Shown one piece after another: positions 35,486 through 39,830 of a stretch of 39,830 nucleotides of DNA. Source of the stretch: Phycisphaeraceae bacterium (GTDB lineage Bacteria; Planctomycetota; Phycisphaerae; Phycisphaerales; Phycisphaeraceae); the NCBI GenBank assembly GCA_028277745.1, contig JANQFR010000078.1, forward strand, positions 1-39,830, written 5' to 3'. The notes under the pieces are model-generated. The model was given only the letters and a program-made list of their open reading frames with translations. It was not told the DNA's origin and searched no databases. The first letter of the stretch is position 1, and each line of letters begins with the position of its first letter. The translations under genes and the position numbers were made by a program.

Positions 35486-37750
35486 ATGCAACATGAAAAA
35501 CCCGCTCTGCACCGGGACCCGCGACAAGAAAAAATGGATTGTGACCTGTGCGTCGTCGGCGGTGGGCTGGCGGGCGTCTGCTCTGCCATCGCCGCCGCAC
35601 GTGAAGGGCTGCGTGTGACGCTTATTCAAGACCGCCCGGTGCTCGGGGGCAACGCCTCGAGCGAGGTGCGGCTCTGGGTGCTGGGGGCGACCGCCCACAT
35701 GCGCAGCCCCAACCGCTGGGCGCGCGAGCCCGGCGTCATCGATGAGCTGCTGGTCGAGAACATGTGGCGTAACCGCGAAGGCAACCCATTGATCTTCGAC
35801 ACCATCCTGCTCGAATGGGCCCAGCGCGAGGCCAACCTGACGACGCTCCTCAACACATCGATGTTCGACGTCGACAAGCACGACGCCGGCCGCATCCGCT
35901 CGGTCCGCGCGTGGTGCAGCCAGAACCAGACGATGCACCGGATCGCCGCGCCGCTGTTTGTGGACGCCAGCGGCGACGGCGTGCTGGGGTTCCAGGCCGG
36001 GGCCGCGTTCCGCCTGGGCGCCGAATCGCAAGAAGAGTTCGGTGAAAGGTTTGCGCCCGATCGCGCTTACGGCGAGCTGCTGGGCCAGTCGATGTATTTT
36101 TACTCAAAAGACGCGGGCCAACCCGTCCGGTATGTCCCGCCCGCGTTTGCGCTCCGCGACATCGAGGGGACCATCCCCCGCTACCGGGACTTCAAGGCGA
36201 ACGAGGACGGATGCCGGTTGTGGTGGATCGAATACGGCGGCCGGCTCGATCCCGTCCACGACACCGAACGGATCAAGTGGGAGTTGTGGCGGGTGGTTTA
36301 CGGCGTGTGGGACTACATCAAGAACTCCGGCCGATTCCCCCGCGAAGAAGTCGACAACCTCACGCTCGAATGGGTCGGCACGGTTCCGGGCAAACGGGAG
36401 GCGCGGCGGTTCGAGGGCGACTACATCCTCAACCAGCACGACGTGATCGAACGCCGGCCCCATGCCGACACCGTCGCGTTCGGAGGCTGGGCCCTGGACC
36501 TGCACCCGGCCGATGGGGTGTACTCCGAGTTCGAGAACTGCACCCACTGGCGGATGCCGGGCATCTATCCCATCCCTTATCGTTGTCTCTACAGCCGTAA
36601 CGTGCGCAACCTCTTCCTCGCCGGCCGGTGCATCTCGGCCAGCCACGTGGCGTTCGGCAGCACGCGCGTGATGGGGACGCTGGCCTTGTGCGGCCAGGCG
36701 GTCGGCGTGGCGGCGGCGGTCTGCCGCGAACAGGACGCCGAGCCGGCCGCACTGCATGACGGCGGGTTGCTTCATACGCTTCAGGCTCGGCTGCATCGCA
36801 CGGGCCAGCACATGCCCGGCGTGCACGTGCGTGACGACCAGGATATCGCACCCGAGGCGATGATCGACGTCAGTTCGACGCACCGTTTCACCGGCTTGGC
36901 TCCGGGCCAGGACTGGCAATCGCTGCGCCGCCCGATCGCCCAGCTCATCCCACTCGCCCCCGGGCCTTTGCCGACGTTCCGCGTGCCGCTGCGGGCCACG
37001 CAAAACGGCCGGGCCCGCGTCGAACTGCGTTGCCATGACCAGCCCGCCTGCTACATCCCGAAAAACCTGCTGGCCGAGACGGAGGTCGAGCTTTGCGCCG
37101 GTCAAACCCTGGAGGCGGTGCTGTCCCCGACGGCCGAGATGAGCGAGGGGCGCTACGGCTTCCTCATCATTCGCGGCGACGAAGGCTGCGAGGTCCGACT
37201 GAGCGACCAGAGGTTGACCGGCTTCTTGTCGGTGATCCACGGGTACACCCAGGACCCGCCCGAGGACATCGGCGTCGACCGTCTGGAAGTCTGGCATCCC
37301 CAGCGCCGGCCGGGCGGGCGGAACCTGGCGGTGCGGGTTGAGCCCGGCTTGGCCTGCTTTCAAAGCGAGTTTCTGGTCAACGGGGTGTTTCGACCGGTGG
37401 ACACGACGAACGCCTGGTGCGCCGACCCCGCGGATCCGCACCCGACCTTGACACTGACCTGGCCCGAGCGGCGACGGGTCCGCCGCATCGTGATCCATCT
37501 GGACACCGACTGGGACCACGCGATGGAGAGCGTGCTGCTGGGCCACCCCGAAGCCGCGATGCCGATGTGCGTCCGGGACCTGGACCTGCGGGATGACCAG
37601 GATCGGCTGATCGCCGAGGTCCGTGACAACCATCAGACGCGTGTGATCGTCGAACCCGAAGAGCCATTGAACACACAGCGGATTGAGTTGCGTGGCCTGC
37701 GCACCCACAGCGAAGCGCCCCCGGCGGTTTTCGGGATCCAGTGCTATTAG
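35486..37750 (+). CDS. Large FAD-dependent oxidoreductase (PF12831-type) with C-terminal extra domain
   Basis: 754 residues. FAD-binding loop DLCVVGGGLAGVCSAIAAARE (residues 20-40), LGGNASSEVRLWVLGATAHM, LFVDASGDGVLGFQAGAAFRLG, and the C-terminal family segment NLFLAGRCISASHVAFGSTRVMGTLALCGQAVG, so the catalytic part ends near residue 430. The remaining ~300 residues are beta-rich (FRVPLRATQNGRARVELRC; MSEGRYGFLIIRGDEGCEV; RRIVIHLDTDWDHAMES) and may be one or two jelly-roll/discoidin-like domains. ATG 35486 lacks a Shine-Dalgarno; ATG 35534 just before the FAD motif is an alternative. It follows the XylR-type gene by 29 bases, likely co-transcribed. Substrate unknown; oxidation of a polysaccharide-derived sugar is inferred from context. 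Confidence 0.82.
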   Translation: MQHEKPALHRDPRQEKMDCDLCVVGGGLAGVCSAIAAAREGLRVTLIQDRPVLGGNASSEVRLWVLGATAHMRSPNRWAREPGVIDELLVENMWRNREGNPLIFDTILLEWAQREANLTTLLNTSMFDVDKHDAGRIRSVRAWCSQNQTMHRIAAPLFVDASGDGVLGFQAGAAFRLGAESQEEFGERFAPDRAYGELLGQSMYFYSKDAGQPVRYVPPAFALRDIEGTIPRYRDFKANEDGCRLWWIEYGGRLDPVHDTERIKWELWRVVYGVWDYIKNSGRFPREEVDNLTLEWVGTVPGKREARRFEGDYILNQHDVIERRPHADTVAFGGWALDLHPADGVYSEFENCTHWRMPGIYPIPYRCLYSRNVRNLFLAGRCISASHVAFGSTRVMGTLALCGQAVGVAAAVCREQDAEPAALHDGGLLHTLQARLHRTGQHMPGVHVRDDQDIAPEAMIDVSSTHRFTGLAPGQDWQSLRRPIAQLIPLAPGPLPTFRVPLRATQNGRARVELRCHDQPACYIPKNLLAETEVELCAGQTLEAVLSPTAEMSEGRYGFLIIRGDEGCEVRLSDQRLTGFLSVIHGYTQDPPEDIGVDRLEVWHPQRRPGGRNLAVRVEPGLACFQSEFLVNGVFRPVDTTNAWCADPADPHPTLTLTWPERRRVRRIVIHLDTDWDHAMESVLLGHPEAAMPMCVRDLDLRDDQDRLIAEVRDNHQTRVIVEPEEPLNTQRIELRGLRTHSEAPPAVFGIQCY

Positions 37751-37843
37751 CGCCGCTGCCGCCCGAGCCTGTCCGTGTTGATTCATTCGAGAGGTCGTAA
37801 CGGCTCATTGTGTGGCCATACCGCGTGGTGTTTTCATCAAATC

Positions 37844-39830
37844 TCAATCCCGCCCGGCGCCGACCGGCTCCACGTAGGCCGCGGCGTTGTGATCGATATA
37901 CACCCGGCCCGGCGTCTGGCGATCGGCGGCGATCTTCCGCCCACCCTCGATCCCGCCGATGTTCCGCGGGGGCGTCAGCCGCTCCCAATCGCCGGGGGGG
38001 TCGATGAAGTAATCCTTGCTGCGGTAAACGCCCCAGTAGTCGCCCGGGCGCTGGCCGAAGACGTAGAGGATTGGCTCACGGTCGCCGGGCAGGGGCGGGC
38101 CGGCCGTGGCGTTGCGGATGTTCTCGAAGCCCTCGATCCCGGCCCAAGTGGTCCCGCCGTCCGTGGAGGTCATCACCTGGTTGCGGAGGCACAGCAGCAC
38201 GTGCCCGGCCTTACCCGGCACGGCCTCGACGCCGTACCAGATCGTTACCGGCGACTCCCAGGTCTTGGTCCGCCGGGGGAGGCCCTGCGCCATCCGTTGC
38301 CACGTCTTGCCGCCGTCCCGGCTGCGATGGAAGGCGCCGCTGTGCGAGCCGTAGGCGTAGTAGTCGCCGTTGACCCGGTCGGCCGCGATCGGGTGATTGC
38401 CCGGCCAGACGCTGCTGGCGGTGCGCAGGGGGGGGACCTCCCCCTCGGGTGAGTTCCACGAACGGCCGCCATCGAGCGTGTAGCGCAGGTTCGTCGGCGC
38501 GCCGACCTCGCTGACCACCAGCGCGTGCTCGCCCCCGCCCTTCGAGCGGACCGCGATCCGCACCGACTGCGGCGCCATCGGCCCGTCGAACGGCGGGGTC
38601 ACCCGGAAGAACGTGCCCGGGTAACCGCCGACGCCGCCCTGGCGGGTCCGGCTGACCACGCTCGCCGGGAACGGCTGATGCCGGTCGCGCATCACAAAGT
38701 TGGTCGCCCACAGCTTCGCGGGGTCTTCTTCCGAGTAGTCGACCGACGACGGCGAGGACATGTAGTTCAACGACGTCGCCGGAGCGGTGTCCGGGGCGTC
38801 CATGCGATAAAGCGTGTGGTCGGTGATCGTGAAATACAGCGGCGCCGTGACCCCGTCCGCATCCGCCGGCGGGGTCAGCAACGTGTTGATGCCCTTTGCG
38901 TCGGCCCCTTCGGGGATGACGACAAACTCGACGCGCTCAGCAAATACATCCTGCGACTCGAACACCTTGTACGGATTGCCCACCATCGCCCGCCTCCCGT
39001 CGGGGTGCAACGCGATGGTATTGTTATGCATGAAAAAATCGCCCTTGTGTACGTTCTTGGTTTCGATCGTGAGGTTACCGGCGTGCTTCGATACCGTCTC
39101 CCACGTGTCGCCGTGATCCGTGCTGCGTTTGAGGAAGTCGCCGCCCAACGCCAGAACCCGGCCTTCATCGCCGGGGCTGACCGCGATGTCGCGTCTCGCT
39201 TCGGTCTCGACCAACCCGTCGGCCTTCCCCGAGGCCACGTCGTATCGCCAGACGCCCGCGTCCCACTGCACGACGTACAGCTTGCCCGCCCCCGAAACCT
39301 CCATCCGCGCCGGCTTCTTCGGCGAGCCGGGCAGCAACTCAAACGTCTCGCCGCCGTCTCGGCTTTCATAAACGCCCTGTTCCCAAACGCCCACATACAC
39401 GTGTTGCGAACGGGAAGGCTCGACGCTCTCGGCCACGGACGCAACCGCGACCGACAGCATCTCAGCGCCCTTCTTGCCAGCCGGTTCGATCAGCTTCGCC
39501 CAGGTCGCGCCGCCGTCCATCGTGCGCCAGAAGCCGTGCTGCTGAGTCCCGAAGTAGACGACGCCGGAGTTGAAGGGATCGACGCGGACCGGTTCGCCGC
39601 GCTTTTTATCCCGATGGAAGTTGCGGGCCACCACCGACGCCTGGCCCTTTGGGGGGAAGACTTTCACGGCGGTTTTGCCGCGGTCGGTCGACCGGTAAAG
39701 TCCGTGGTTCGCCGCGTAATACACCACGTCGGCGTCGGCCGGGTCCAGCGCGACGCCCGTGGGGTGATCGATCATGGCGAAGTCTCCCGCCTCGCCCGGG
39801 CCCATCCAGTTCATCACCTTCACCCAGCCC
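37844..39830 (-). CDS. Asp-box (BNR) repeat beta-propeller protein, 5' end cut by window
   Basis: At least 661 residues; the frame stays open to the window edge, so the true start and any signal peptide are missing. Seven Asp-box motifs (SxDxGxTW) are visible: STDRGKT, TMDGGATW, SRDGGETF, STDHGDTW, TLDGGRSW, SRDGGKTW and STDGGTTW, spaced along the chain as in sialidase, sortilin/VPS10 and GH74 xyloglucanase propellers. The nearest architectural match is the tandem propeller of GH74, but the segment VVYYAANHGLYRST stands where GH74 has the catalytic YxRTDxGGxYR, and that Asp is absent. It is therefore more likely a binding or non-GH74 propeller, probably secreted. No T-rich terminator was recognised after the stop. 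Confidence 0.78.
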   Translation of the reverse strand, partial: GWVKVMNWMGPGEAGDFAMIDHPTGVALDPADADVVYYAANHGLYRSTDRGKTAVKVFPPKGQASVVARNFHRDKKRGEPVRVDPFNSGVVYFGTQQHGFWRTMDGGATWAKLIEPAGKKGAEMLSVAVASVAESVEPSRSQHVYVGVWEQGVYESRDGGETFELLPGSPKKPARMEVSGAGKLYVVQWDAGVWRYDVASGKADGLVETEARRDIAVSPGDEGRVLALGGDFLKRSTDHGDTWETVSKHAGNLTIETKNVHKGDFFMHNNTIALHPDGRRAMVGNPYKVFESQDVFAERVEFVVIPEGADAKGINTLLTPPADADGVTAPLYFTITDHTLYRMDAPDTAPATSLNYMSSPSSVDYSEEDPAKLWATNFVMRDRHQPFPASVVSRTRQGGVGGYPGTFFRVTPPFDGPMAPQSVRIAVRSKGGGEHALVVSEVGAPTNLRYTLDGGRSWNSPEGEVPPLRTASSVWPGNHPIAADRVNGDYYAYGSHSGAFHRSRDGGKTWQRMAQGLPRRTKTWESPVTIWYGVEAVPGKAGHVLLCLRNQVMTSTDGGTTWAGIEGFENIRNATAGPPLPGDREPILYVFGQRPGDYWGVYRSKDYFIDPPGDWERLTPPRNIGGIEGGRKIAADRQTPGRVYIDHNAAAYVEPVGAGRD

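Overview
The window reads as high-GC bacterial chromosome, most likely Planctomycetota and close to the class Phycisphaerae. This is a judgement from content: a prepilin-like protein with the FTLIELLVV / IALLIGILLPALG start typical of that group, several Gfo/Idh/MocA oxidoreductases and FAD-dependent oxidoreductases of the PF12831 kind, a mini Hc1-type histone-like protein, and many short GC-rich hairpins between genes. No phage, plasmid, IS or CRISPR signature was seen, and codon use looks uniform.

Layout. 1-0.54 kb: 3' part of a DgkA-type lipid kinase, converging on a tRNA-Asp(GTC) with its own promoter and terminator. 0.67-5.4 kb (minus): two MocA-type dehydrogenases, a FabZ-like dehydratase, a 61-residue Hc1-like DNA-binding protein and a fused uroporphyrinogen-III methyltransferase/synthase. 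5.5-6.4 kb: a PilZ protein and a HIT hydrolase. 6.5-12.7 kb (plus): a complete, mostly translationally coupled Mrp Na+(or K+)/H+ antiporter operon, mrpABCDEFG. 12.8-15.8 kb: an AraC-family regulator divergent from an unusual single protein joining a Gfo/Idh/MocA dehydrogenase to an aldo/keto reductase. 15.9-18.3 kb: a membrane-anchored helical-repeat protein and a nitroreductase. 18.3-20.8 kb (minus): a DinG-like helicase overlapping a thioredoxin-type arsenate reductase. 21-23.2 kb: DNA polymerase III delta (holA) and a lipoprotein. 23.2-25.1 kb: succinyl-CoA synthetase beta without its alpha partner, and an unknown protein. 25.1-26.5 kb: a strong promoter, a roughly 400-base structured non-coding leader, the prepilin-like gene and a clean terminator. 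26.5-30.8 kb: guaB and a DUF748/AsmA-like envelope protein. 31-37.8 kb: an apparent catabolic island (FAD oxidoreductase, SDR, two AraC-type regulators, a large FAD oxidoreductase). The right edge holds the 3' part of an Asp-box beta-propeller protein.

How it fits together. Core metabolism and replication genes (guaB, sucC, holA, cobA-hemD, helicase) are interspersed with accessory sugar-oxidation modules, each accompanied by AraC or XylR-type regulators. This suits a heterotroph living on complex carbohydrates, and the Mrp antiporter fits a marine or saline habitat. Two sequence-level patterns cut across the genes. One is a TANNNT hexamer placed 6-7 bases before many start codons that lack a Shine-Dalgarno sequence, implying widespread leaderless transcripts. 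The other is a set of intergenic GC-rich hairpins, many with a GTA (or GCA) loop, including composite and dispersed copies.
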